Positions 1 through 5,953 of a DNA stretch of 5,953 bases are shown here, one piece after another (the stretch's first letter is position 1; every line of letters begins with the position of its first letter). Both the position numbers and the translations under genes were made by a program. The notes under the pieces are model-generated. The model did not search any database and was not told where the DNA came from. It saw only the letters and a program-made list of their open reading frames with translations. Source of the stretch: Thiomargarita sp. Its GTDB lineage: Bacteria; Pseudomonadota; Gammaproteobacteria; Beggiatoales; Beggiatoaceae. The stretch is from contig DYNO01000187.1 in assembly GCA_020721025.1 (NCBI GenBank), positions 1 to 5,953 on the forward strand, written 5' to 3'.

Positions 1-150
1 ACGGAGCAACAATTTTTCATCAAGATGATAAAAAACAATGAGTTAGAAATTATCAAGCGTGACGCTGGCGCGTCTGGACTGCATTCCCACGCGGCGCATG
101 GGAACGAGGAACTATTTGTTTTATTTAATAAAAAGCTACCACATCGTCAT
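1..150. repeat. Dispersed repeat, copy 1 (partial at the window edge)
   Basis: This stretch matches 2819-2969 in the same orientation, with about 15 substitutions and one single-base indel by eye, so roughly 90% identity. It includes one hairpin arm at 59-109, made of two palindromes: a GACGC/GCGTC stem at 61-74 and a TTCCCA/TGGGAA stem at about 83-104. The second copy has an inverted partner arm about 110 bp to its left. The equivalent arm of this copy would lie before base 1, so the element is probably cut by the window edge. The copy ends 22 bp past the glyQ stop codon, in the place where glyS would normally start. It might act as a 3' structure for the glyQ transcript or simply be a mobile repeat; the sequence alone does not decide. 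Confidence 0.85.
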
Positions 151-172
151 TTGGAACGCGGGTTATTTAAAA

Positions 173-1081
173 TTATGCCGCTTTTTTGACGGTGGCACAC
201 ATCGGAAAACCCAATGATTCTCGACGATTATAATAGGCTTGGGCGACTGCACGGGCTAACGTTCTCACCCGTAAAATGAAGCGTTGACGCTCAGTGACAG
301 AAATTGCATGACGGGCATCAAGTAAGTTGAAAGTATGTGAGGCTTTGAGCACCATTTCATACGCAGGCAGCGGCAATCCCAATTCAATCAAGCGGCTACT
401 TTCTCGTTCATAGACATCAAACAGGTGAAATAAATCATCGACAGGGGCATGTTCAAAATTAAACGTGGACATTTCGACTTCATTTTGATGGAATACATCA
501 CCATAAGTAATTTTGCCCAAGGGCCCATCCGTCCACACCAAATCAAACACACTTTCCTTATTTTGCAAGTACATGGCAATGCGTTCTAAACCGTAGGTAA
601 TTTCGCCAGTCACGGGACGACATTCAATCCCGCCCACTTGTTGAAAGTAGGTGAACTGGGTGATTTCCATCCCATTGAGCCAAATTTCCCAGCCCAATCC
701 CCATGCCCCCAAGGTCGGCGATTCCCAATTATCTTCAACAAAACGAATGTCATGCACCAGCGGATCAATCCCCAACATTTTTAATGAACCTAAATATAAT
801 TCTTGAATATGTAGCGGTGATGGCTTGATAACGACTTGATATTGATAGTAATGTTGCAAACGATTCGGATTTTCGCCATAACGTCCATCCGTGGGGCGAC
901 GCGAAGGTTGCACGTATGCGGCACTCCAAGGTTCGGGTCCAATCGCTCGTAAAAAAGTGGCAGGGTGAAAAGTGCCCGCGCCCACTTCCATATCAAAGGG
1001 TTGCTGAATGACACAGCCTTGTTTTGCCCAATATTCCTGTAGCGCGAGAATGAGGTCTTGAAAAGTGGTTGGTGTTGCCAT
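173..1081 (-). CDS. glyQ: Glycyl-tRNA synthetase, alpha subunit
   Basis: This is the catalytic alpha subunit of the bacterial alpha2-beta2 glycyl-tRNA synthetase, which charges tRNA-Gly with glycine using ATP in the cytoplasm. The protein is 302 residues, against 303 in E. coli. Visible family signatures are MEVGAGTFHP (31-40), the class II motif 2 region with VQPSRRPTDGRYGENPNRLQ (57-76), WGLGWEIWLNGMEITQFTYF (127-146) and motif 3 ITYGLERIAMYLQ (161-173). The C-terminus ends GFPMC plus a short lysine/alanine tail, as is typical. The open frame continues 33 codons upstream, but I chose the start at 1081: it aligns with the family N-terminus, has a GGA at 1088-1090 six bases upstream, and a TATAAT box at 1113-1118 lies inside the longer version. 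The beta subunit gene glyS, normally directly downstream, is not seen; repeat copy 1 lies there instead. The stop is TAA. Confidence 0.97.
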   Translation of the reverse strand: MATPTTFQDLILALQEYWAKQGCVIQQPFDMEVGAGTFHPATFLRAIGPEPWSAAYVQPSRRPTDGRYGENPNRLQHYYQYQVVIKPSPLHIQELYLGSLKMLGIDPLVHDIRFVEDNWESPTLGAWGLGWEIWLNGMEITQFTYFQQVGGIECRPVTGEITYGLERIAMYLQNKESVFDLVWTDGPLGKITYGDVFHQNEVEMSTFNFEHAPVDDLFHLFDVYERESSRLIELGLPLPAYEMVLKASHTFNLLDARHAISVTERQRFILRVRTLARAVAQAYYNRRESLGFPMCATVKKAA

Positions 1082-1112
1082 CGTGATTCCGTTCTGGTGA
1101 GTGAAAAATACC

Positions 1113-1118
1113 ATTATA
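1113..1118 (-). promoter_or_regulatory. Candidate -10 box for glyQ
   Basis: On the minus strand this reads TATAAT, a perfect sigma-70 -10 hexamer, about 31 bp before the glyQ ATG; transcription would start near 1106 and give a leader of about 25 bases. The best -35 match, TTTACA at 1143-1148, is 24 bp away, too far for standard spacing, and nothing strong sits at 16 to 18 bp. No TG extends the -10 box. The position suits a glyQ promoter, but the -35 side is weak. Confidence 0.45.
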
Positions 1119-1259
1119 GCGGGTATTGGCGGGCTGTGGTATTGTAAACTAGATTGGAGATAGCGCAGTTTAATTTTCAATCAATTCAATCTGTTCGTGT
1201 TTTAAACTGATTTGAATATCTGAATAAAATCAAACTTCCCGCGATTTTCCCCAATCTCA

Positions 1260-2570
1260 TCAAGTCGCCATCAACGCTTCAATTTCTTCAATCGTTTTCT
1301 GCGCCCCCGCGGTCAAGACTTCATGCCCAGTTTTGGTCACTAAAACATCATCTTCAATGCGTACACCAATATTCCACCAACGTTCTTCAACCCCCGTACT
1401 GCCCGCCGGAATATAAATACCCGGTTCGACGGTGGTCACCATACCGGGTTTTAATTCCCGCCATTGTTCATCAATTTTGTAATTGCCGACATCGTGTACG
1501 TCCATACCCAACCAGTGTCCCGCTTTGTGCATGTAGAATTTTTTAAAATCACCTTCGGCAATCAAGCGATCCACCGATTTGCCTTTCAAAATCCCCAGTT
1601 GCATTAAACCTTCTGTGATAATTTGCACGGTGACATCATACAATTCATTCCAACGCGCGCCGGGGTGAATTTTCGCAATCGCGGCAAGTTGGGCTTTTAA
1701 CACCAGTTGATAAATCGCTTTTTGTTCCTTACTAAATTTACCATTGACAGGAAAAGTGCGAGTAATATCAGAGGCATAATAATCATATTCACAACCGGCA
1801 TCGATCAGCACCAAGTCGTTTTCTTTCAATGTTCCCGTGTTTTCAATGTAGTGCAAAATACAAGCATTGCTTCCCCCGCCCACAATTGAGGGATATGCCG
1901 GCGCACGACTGCCATGTCGCACAAATTCATGCAAAATCTCGGCTTCCAATTGATATTCCAGCATTCCCGCCCGACAAGTTTGCATCGCCCGTTGATGTGC
2001 CAGCACTGAAATTTCCGCCGCCCGCCGCATTGCCGCAATTTCTGCCTCAGATTTGACCAAACGCATTTCATGAACGGTGTGTTCTAAGGGCGAGATTTCA
2101 TTCGGTAAATTGATTCCAATCCGAGATCGCCCGCGCAGATGGTTCATCCATTCCACAACTTTCGCATCAAAATCGGCATAACACCCCATCGGATAATATA
2201 AACGCCGACAATTTTCCATCAGACCGGGCAAGATTTCGTCGATATCACTGATAGGAAAGGCATCATCTGCATCATAAGTTTGACACGCCCCTTCAAGCCC
2301 CGCCCGCCGTCCATGCCACGTTTCTTTTTCTGGGTCTTTTTCACGACAAAATAAAATGTATTCTCCCTGTTCCCGTTCAGGAATCAACACAGCGACGGCT
2401 TCGGGCTCAGCAAATCCGGTGAGGTAATAAAAATCACTGTCAGCCCGGTAAAAAAAGTGAACATCTCGATTGCGTTGGCGTTCGGGCGCGGTGGGGATAA
2501 TCACGATACTGCCCTTGCCAACTTGTTGCATTAACTGCTCACGGCGACGTAAAAACTCGATTTTTTCCAT
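1260..2570 (-). CDS. pepP: Xaa-Pro aminopeptidase (aminopeptidase P, M24B)
   Basis: This cytoplasmic metallopeptidase removes an N-terminal residue when the next one is proline. At 436 residues it is close to E. coli PepP (441). The N-terminal domain (about 1-170) opens with a family-typical segment including FFYRADSDFYYLTGF (39-53). The C-terminal pita-bread domain carries all five expected dinuclear metal ligands: Asp257 (LIDAG), Asp268 (ASDITRTF), His352 (AGHWLGMDVHD), Glu382 (TVEPGIYI) and Glu406 (GVRIEDD). His348 and His359 match the conserved catalytic-site histidines. The ATG at 2570 has a modest GAG ribosome-binding site at 2577-2579, six bases upstream. The stop is TGA. In E. coli pepP precedes ubiH; here it is followed, after 178 bp, by glyQ, so that arrangement is not kept. 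The gene looks intact and functional. Confidence 0.96.
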   Translation of the reverse strand: MEKIEFLRRREQLMQQVGKGSIVIIPTAPERQRNRDVHFFYRADSDFYYLTGFAEPEAVAVLIPEREQGEYILFCREKDPEKETWHGRRAGLEGACQTYDADDAFPISDIDEILPGLMENCRRLYYPMGCYADFDAKVVEWMNHLRGRSRIGINLPNEISPLEHTVHEMRLVKSEAEIAAMRRAAEISVLAHQRAMQTCRAGMLEYQLEAEILHEFVRHGSRAPAYPSIVGGGSNACILHYIENTGTLKENDLVLIDAGCEYDYYASDITRTFPVNGKFSKEQKAIYQLVLKAQLAAIAKIHPGARWNELYDVTVQIITEGLMQLGILKGKSVDRLIAEGDFKKFYMHKAGHWLGMDVHDVGNYKIDEQWRELKPGMVTTVEPGIYIPAGSTGVEERWWNIGVRIEDDVLVTKTGHEVLTAGAQKTIEEIEALMAT

Positions 2571-2626
2571 ATTTTACTCAAAGTTACTCGGTAGTCTGTC
2601 AGGCAGTGTTGGGGGATGGTTTGGAA

Positions 2627-2656
2627 ATTTTAATCAGGTTATAAGCTCGTTATCAA
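2627..2656 (-). promoter_or_regulatory. Candidate sigma-70 promoter for pepP
   Basis: On the minus strand TTGATA (2651-2656, 5 of 6 matches to the -35 consensus) and TAAAAT (2627-2632, 5 of 6 matches to the -10 consensus) are separated by 18 bp. Transcription would begin near 2620, leaving a leader of about 50 bases before the pepP ATG. The site lies between the gene and the MITE-like element. The assignment is by motif only. Confidence 0.35.
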
Positions 2657-2718
2657 GTTCAGAGGCTGTAAAAGAACTCCCAAAATTGACAATTTTTGAC
2701 TTGTAAGTTGTTGATTTT

Positions 2719-2928
2719 CCTCGTTCCAATGCTCCGCGTTGGAATGCAGCCCAGACGCTCCGCGTCACTGGTTCAAATTTGATGAGTTCAACGATTTTGT
2801 GTTCATCTCCTCATTTCAACGGAGCAACAATTTTTCATCAAGATGATAAAAAGCAATCAGTTAAAAATCATCATTCGTGACGTTGGAGCGTCTGGACGGC
2901 ATTCCCACGCCGGCGCATGGGAACGAGG
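2719..2928. mobile_element. MITE-like palindromic element with double-hairpin inverted arms
   Basis: The left arm (2719-2768) and right arm (2877-2928) are imperfect inverted repeats of about 50 bp flanking a core of about 108 bp with no plausible coding frame. Each arm folds into two hairpins. In the left arm, 2723-2745 forms a stem of about 10 bp (TTCCAA/TTGGAA at its heart) and GACGC/GCGTC closes at about 2754-2766. In the right arm the matching stems are GACG/CGTC and TTCCCA/TGGGAA. No transposase is present, so it would need a helper supplied elsewhere. Similar GTTCCCA...TGGGAAC repeats are common in some gammaproteobacterial genomes, including REP-type families; assignment to a named family is not possible from this window. 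No clear target-site duplication was found. Confidence 0.7.
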
Positions 2929-2969
2929 AACCGTTTGTTTTATTTGATAAAAATCTATCGCATCGTCAT
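2819..2969. repeat. Dispersed repeat, copy 2
   Basis: This is the direct-repeat partner of 1-150 and covers the right half of the palindromic element plus about 40 bp beyond its right arm. The stretch 2819-2852 is identical to the start of copy 1, including a TTTTTCATC...GATGATAAAAA near-palindrome. Identity ends at CATCGTCAT (2961-2969). The copy lies 68 bp past the pirin stop codon, in the same orientation relative to the upstream gene as copy 1 is to glyQ. The shared segment past the arm shows that the mobile or amplified unit is longer than the inverted arms alone. Confidence 0.85.
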
Positions 2970-3037
2970 GTTGTGAAGTTGATTTGTTTTGTTACATTGA
3001 TATTCAAACGATTGCTGTGGTGGACGTTGCCGATTTG

Positions 3038-3745
3038 TCAAGCAAGCGGGACTTGAATTGCCAACAGTTCAGATTCTTCGAGCGCGTGAATTTTTGTGGT
3101 TTGAAATTGATATAAGCCAATCGCATCACGAGGATATAACACTTCTTCGGCAATATGCACCTGTCCATTCAAGAGGAAAAAATAAACGCCATTGATAGCC
3201 CGCCGCAACGCATAGTCAATTTTTGTGTCTTTGTCCAAATGTCCCAATGCGATATAGGATTCTTGGTTAATCCGCAACCGATTTTTCGCCACCACCGGAG
3301 CAGCAATCAGTTGTAATTGGTTGTGTAAATTCAGCGCGGGGAGTAATTGATGATAACGTGGCATGATGTTGTAAGTGGCGGGCGAAATCCACAGTTGTAG
3401 CAAACTCAAGGGTTCAGTTTCTGAGTAGTTGAATTCATTATGTAAAATACCGGTGCCGCAGGAAATCAGTTGCATTTGACCGGCGGAAAACGCGGTGCGA
3501 TTACCGGTACTGTCTTCATGTCCCAGCGTCCCATGTAAAATCAAACTCAACAATTCAACATTGCTATGCGAGTGCATTCCCAAACCGCGCGAACCCGCTT
3601 GCATAATCGTCTCGTTAATGGCGACCAATGTTCCAAAATGTTGTTGGTCAGGCGTGGGCATATCCGCATGAAAGGAACAAGCGGTGCGCATCCAACCTTT
3701 GTCTTGAATTTTTCTGGTGTCTGCTCGGTGAACAATTTTACGCAT
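3038..3745 (-). CDS. Pirin family bicupin protein (YhhW-like)
   Basis: This 235-residue protein matches the pirin family in length and motifs and most resembles E. coli YhhW (231 residues), reported to have quercetin 2,3-dioxygenase activity in vitro. The N-terminal cupin holds the pirin signature around GLGMHSHSNVELL (54-66) and the SCGTGILHNEFN block (95-106), giving the expected four metal ligands His58, His60, His102 and Glu104. The C-terminal cupin (about 140-235) lacks an obvious metal site, as is usual. The physiological role of pirins is uncertain: proposals include redox sensing, flavonoid or aromatic oxidation and regulation of metabolism, and nothing here picks one. The ATG at 3745 has a GGA eight bases upstream (3754-3756) and fits the family N-terminus. 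The stop is TGA. It is separated by 209 bp from the kinase remnant upstream and probably has its own promoter. Confidence 0.92.
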   Translation of the reverse strand: MRKIVHRADTRKIQDKGWMRTACSFHADMPTPDQQHFGTLVAINETIMQAGSRGLGMHSHSNVELLSLILHGTLGHEDSTGNRTAFSAGQMQLISCGTGILHNEFNYSETEPLSLLQLWISPATYNIMPRYHQLLPALNLHNQLQLIAAPVVAKNRLRINQESYIALGHLDKDTKIDYALRRAINGVYFFLLNGQVHIAEEVLYPRDAIGLYQFQTTKIHALEESELLAIQVPLA

Positions 3746-3767
3746 CGCTGCTATCCGGTATGATATT

Positions 3768-3781
3768 ATTTTATATAAAAT
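3768..3781. promoter_or_regulatory. AT-rich perfect palindrome upstream of the pirin gene
   Basis: ATTTTATATAAAAT is a perfect 14-bp palindrome 22 bp before the pirin start codon. On the minus strand it contains TATAAA (3770-3775), which could serve as a -10 box for the pirin gene, although I find no good -35 match at 16 to 18 bp. A weaker pair, TTCACT and TATCAT (3760-3765) 18 bp apart, would start transcription too close to the ATG to include the ribosome-binding site. The palindrome could be a promoter element, an operator or chance in AT-rich DNA. Confidence 0.3.
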
Positions 3782-3954
3782 GTAGTGAAGAATAGAAAAC
3801 TATCCTTATTGCATTATTAAAAACAACAGTTTGCGTGTTTCAACCACACTACTCTGATCCCCCCACCTTACAAGATAATAACCACATAGTTAGAACCATG
3901 AACAAGTTGAAAACGATGCAATACATCGGGATGATCTGCAATATTTTTAGATGA

Positions 3955-4914
3955 CTAACTCCCTGTATCTTGATGCAATTTCGCCGCATAAATATCAAGC
4001 ATCTTGGCTAATTCCTCACGACGAATCGGTTTCGTAATATAATCATTCATTCCCGCTTCCAAACATATCTCCCGATCCCCCTGCATTGCATTGGCTGTCA
4101 TTGCAATAATCCATGGACGTTGTTCGCTTGACCACTCTTTGACAATGTGCTGGGTCGCGACTAATCCATCCATTTCAGGCATTTGCACATCCATGAGCAC
4201 CACGTCATAAGGCTGTTTACGCAATATCTCCAATACTTCGACCCCATTATTGGCAATATCTGCATGATAACCCAGTTTTTGTAGAGTAATCAAGGCAACT
4301 TTTTGATTAACTTTATTATCCTCTGCAAGTAAAATACGCAACTCTTTATTTTCTTTGGGAATATCCATAGCTTTAATATTAGAAGAAAGTATCGTTTTAT
4401 GGGCATGAACACTGAATTGGTCTATCAAACTATCATATAACTTGCTCGGCTTCAACGGTTTATTCAACGTGGTTGCAAAAGCAGGTTCAGGATAAGGACA
4501 ATAATGCGTTGCAGTGAGTAAGATCACGGGAAATGTGGCTTGATGATGAAAATGAGATAATAATCGCAGAAATTTTTTAGACACTTGCATCGCCGGCGGC
4601 ATGTCAATAATCGCAAGATGACAAGTGATATCAGGCAATAAATTCCTCAATTCTTCTGGATGAGAGACCAATTGGGCAATCATTCCCCAGTATTCTGTAT
4701 GGTGTTGTAATAAATCCCGCTGCGTTGAGTGATCACTGTAAATAATAATTTTCTTGTTAAACAAGCAGACGTGTTTTTGACGCAGATGATTGTATGGCTT
4801 TTCAGCCACCACCTGAGCCCGAATACAAAACGTGAAAGTTGAACCCTCCCCCACCACACTTTCCGCATAAATATGCCCGCCCATCATCTCGCACAAATTT
4901 TTACTGATTGCCAA
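3955..4914 (-). CDS. C-terminal kinase fragment: end of ATPase domain plus two receiver domains
   Basis: The open frame of 319 codons begins at a TTG that is really the Leu of the G2 box (GLGLAIS), so it is not a natural start. Residues 1-32 finish the HATPase_c domain. Residues about 54-168 form a first receiver domain that keeps the acceptor-like Asp104 (AIIDM), Thr134 (LLTA) and Lys152 (NKPLKP) but has YSDH in place of the usual acidic pair, so it may be weak or inactive. Residues about 193-310 form a canonical receiver: Glu198-Asp199 (LLAEDN), phosphoacceptor Asp242 (VLMDVQMPEMDG), Thr273 (AMTANA) and Lys295 (ITKPI). An internal ATG at 4365 could in principle give a stand-alone receiver, but its ribosome-binding site is poor. 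The frame ends in TAG at 3955-3957 and stays open 28 more codons to TAA at 3868-3870. Confidence 0.6.
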   Translation of the reverse strand: MAISKNLCEMMGGHIYAESVVGEGSTFTFCIRAQVVAEKPYNHLRQKHVCLFNKKIIIYSDHSTQRDLLQHHTEYWGMIAQLVSHPEELRNLLPDITCHLAIIDMPPAMQVSKKFLRLLSHFHHQATFPVILLTATHYCPYPEPAFATTLNKPLKPSKLYDSLIDQFSVHAHKTILSSNIKAMDIPKENKELRILLAEDNKVNQKVALITLQKLGYHADIANNGVEVLEILRKQPYDVVLMDVQMPEMDGLVATQHIVKEWSSEQRPWIIAMTANAMQGDREICLEAGMNDYITKPIRREELAKMLDIYAAKLHQDTGS

Positions 4915-4959
4915 TCCGAGACCCGTGCCGCCATATTGACGCGTGGTTGAAACGTCTAT

Positions 4960-4962
4960 CTA
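4960..4962 (-). other. Premature in-frame TAG (amber) codon
   Basis: CTA on the plus strand is TAG on the minus strand. It falls at codon 321 of the kinase, in the F-box SFSQ motif where Gln is nearly always present, and the frame continues correctly on both sides. CAG to TAG is a single transition. Confidence 0.9.
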
Positions 4963-5922
4963 ACTGAAAGATCGAAATAAACGATCCATGCGGTTGGGAG
5001 AAATGCCAATACCTGTATCTTTCACCGAAAAATAAATTTGTACTGTGTCCTTTTCCAGCAGTTCTGCGCGGATTAACACCAAAATTTCGCCCTGTTCGGT
5101 AAATTTCACGGCATTACTCAATTGATTCACCAAGATTTGTCGCACCCGCGTGACATCACCGACAATCATATCTGGCACAGTGGCATCCATAAGATAGGCT
5201 AAATTAAGACCTTTTTCAAATACTTTGGGAGCCAACATTTCCAACGTACTTTCGACACAGGCGCGCAGGTCAAACGGATTGTGTTCTAATTCTAACTTTC
5301 CTGCCTCAATCTTGGAAAAATCTAAAATATCATTGATTAACGCCAACAACGTCTCACCAGAAACCGCAATGGTGCGAATATAATCTTGTTGTTCTAGCGT
5401 AATGGGGAGATCAGACAACAAATCTGCCATACCGATGATCGCATTGAGGGGCGTGCGAATTTCATGGCTCATGTTGGCTAGAAAAATAGATTTTGCTCGT
5501 GTTGTTTCAATCAGTTGCGTTTGCGCATGTTTTAATTCTGTCAAGGTTTTCGATAATTCTTGATTGGTTTGCTGCAACTCTGTTAAAAGTCTCAATTGTC
5601 GCTCTTCTGCCTGTTTACGCTCGGTGAGGTCTTGAAAGATGATAAAACACCCCATGAAGCCCTTGATTGGCAAGCGAATCACACCGATGCGAATGTGAAA
5701 GTAGCGAGTTTGATACCAACTGAACTGTTCGACCTTACTTCTTTTAGCAGACTGAATTTCTTCAAACGCGGTTTCGAGCCATTGTAATTCATCTCCTTGA
5801 AATAAATGAAATAAATGAAATAAATTTTTACCCCGCAAAGCTTCATCGCTCAAAAATACCCCGTATGACGAGCGAAACTTCATGGTTTCCAAAAAGATTT
5901 TATTATAGAACCGATTTGACAT
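4960..5922 (-). CDS. N-terminal kinase fragment: PAS, coiled coil, HisKA and most of HATPase_c
   Basis: This 320-residue product would stop before the G2 box and should not bind ATP properly. A PAS-like domain spans about 1-100 and ends in the usual DLTERKQAEE linker; a heptad-rich coiled coil follows at about 101-145 (LLTELQQTNQELSKTLTEL). HisKA carries the phosphoacceptor His153 in FLANMSHEIRTPLNAIIGM. HATPase_c shows the N-box NQLSNAVKFT (266-275), the G1 box KDTGIGIS (301-308) and part of the F-box LFRSFS (315-320). No transmembrane segment is visible in this part, so within the window it looks like a soluble or downstream portion of the sensor. The start at 5922 is the first ATG after an in-frame TAG at 5950-5952, has no Shine-Dalgarno sequence and may be an internal Met of a longer gene. 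Confidence 0.65.
   Translation of the reverse strand: MSNRFYNKIFLETMKFRSSYGVFLSDEALRGKNLFHLFHLFQGDELQWLETAFEEIQSAKRSKVEQFSWYQTRYFHIRIGVIRLPIKGFMGCFIIFQDLTERKQAEERQLRLLTELQQTNQELSKTLTELKHAQTQLIETTRAKSIFLANMSHEIRTPLNAIIGMADLLSDLPITLEQQDYIRTIAVSGETLLALINDILDFSKIEAGKLELEHNPFDLRACVESTLEMLAPKVFEKGLNLAYLMDATVPDMIVGDVTRVRQILVNQLSNAVKFTEQGEILVLIRAELLEKDTVQIYFSVKDTGIGISPNRMDRLFRSFS
5799..5825 (-). repeat. 9-bp tandem repeat (three units) inside the PAS domain
   Basis: The plus strand has three exact head-to-tail copies of GAAATAAAT. Because the unit is three codons long, it keeps the frame and on the minus strand codes for a repeated Leu-Phe-His pattern (NLFHLFHLFQ, residues 34-42 or so). Usual PAS relatives have only one such segment before the acidic QGDE turn, so this looks like slippage expansion. 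Confidence 0.7.
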
Positions 5923-5953
5923 CTTTAAGCCATGTAGATTAAGCTGTTTCTAT

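Larger units (their letters stand above)
3955..5922 (-). pseudogene. Hybrid sensor histidine kinase interrupted by an in-frame TAG
   Basis: Two open frames, 4960-5922 and 3955-4914, are in the same reading frame and are separated only by one TAG codon and 15 sense codons. Reading through gives a 655-codon protein: PAS domain, coiled coil, HisKA, HATPase_c and two receiver domains. The codons around the stop read SFS-stop-IDVSTTRQYGGTGLGLAIS; relatives normally have Gln at the stop position, so a single C-to-T change from CAG explains it. No frameshift or deletion is seen elsewhere, so the lesion looks recent or could be a sequencing error. The 5' end may also be incomplete: the ATG at 5922 has no ribosome-binding site and lies inside what looks like the first strand of the PAS domain, with an in-frame TAG ten codons upstream. 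The specific stimulus and partner regulator are unknown. Confidence 0.85.

Noticed and set aside
1082..1180. 33-codon N-terminal extension of GlyQ
   Set aside because: It has no similarity to the family N-terminus, includes the TATAAT promoter box, and the internal ATG at 1081 gives the normal length with a suitable GGA upstream.
1082..1259. Possible terminator or long-range stem between pepP and glyQ (AGATTGG/CCAATCT about 100 bp apart, and a GATTT/AAATC stem)
   Set aside because: The stems are short, AT-rich and far apart, with no GC-rich hairpin followed by a T-run, so no terminator can be supported.
1707..2071. Open frames on both strands overlapping pepP
   Set aside because: They lie entirely inside the well-supported pepP frame and have no recognisable protein features, so they are shadows of it.
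2686..2720. Plus-strand TTGACA as a promoter toward the repeat element
   Set aside because: No adequate -10 box follows and there is no plus-strand gene to transcribe.
1..2969. CRISPR-like interpretation of the GTTCCCA palindromic repeats
   Set aside because: Only isolated copies kilobases apart are present, with no regular spacers and no cas genes.
3746..3954. Small gene or RNA between the kinase and the pirin gene
   Set aside because: Only very short frames without ribosome-binding sites and weak 4-bp stems are seen. The purine-rich GGTGGGGGGA on the minus strand is not followed by a plausible coding sequence.
4961..4967. TAACTGA motif, known as an abundant intergenic direct repeat in some marine Beggiatoaceae
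   Set aside because: It occurs once here, inside a coding frame and not in tandem, so it is best explained by chance.

Overview
This 5,953-bp window looks like chromosomal DNA of a gammaproteobacterium. The glycyl-tRNA synthetase alpha subunit and the PepP aminopeptidase are close in sequence and length to the enterobacterial proteins. The moderate-to-low GC, the hybrid PAS histidine kinase and the dispersed GTTCCCA-type palindromic repeats would fit a Thiotrichales/Beggiatoa-like sulfur bacterium, but that finer placement is only an inference from general familiarity. Every gene I can support lies on the minus strand.

Layout, left to right: (1) 1-150, a copy of a dispersed repeat whose left part lies outside the window. 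(2) 173-1081, glyQ, with a good -10 box just upstream. (3) 1260-2570, pepP, with a candidate promoter at 2627-2656. (4) 2571-3037, a 467-bp intergenic stretch holding a MITE-like element: inverted arms at 2719-2768 and 2877-2928, each made of two small hairpins. Its right portion, 2819-2969, is a direct repeat (about 90% identical by eye) of 1-150. (5) 3038-3745, a pirin-family bicupin similar to YhhW. (6) 3746-3954, an AT-rich spacer. (7) 3955-5922, a hybrid sensor histidine kinase (PAS, coiled coil, HisKA, HATPase_c, two receiver domains) broken by one in-frame TAG at 4960-4962, inside the ATPase domain between the G1 and G2 boxes.

The genes do not form an obvious functional pathway: translation (glyQ), peptide turnover (pepP), a pirin/quercetinase-like protein and a signalling kinase each have their own spacer of 178 to 467 bp. 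The partner gene glyS, which normally follows glyQ directly, is not in the window; the repeat copy sits where it would begin.

The two points most worth following up are the interrupted kinase (recent nonsense mutation, sequencing error, or a TAG read as an amino acid) and the paired-hairpin repeat element, whose stems differ by compensating base changes. I see no convincing new multi-gene system here.
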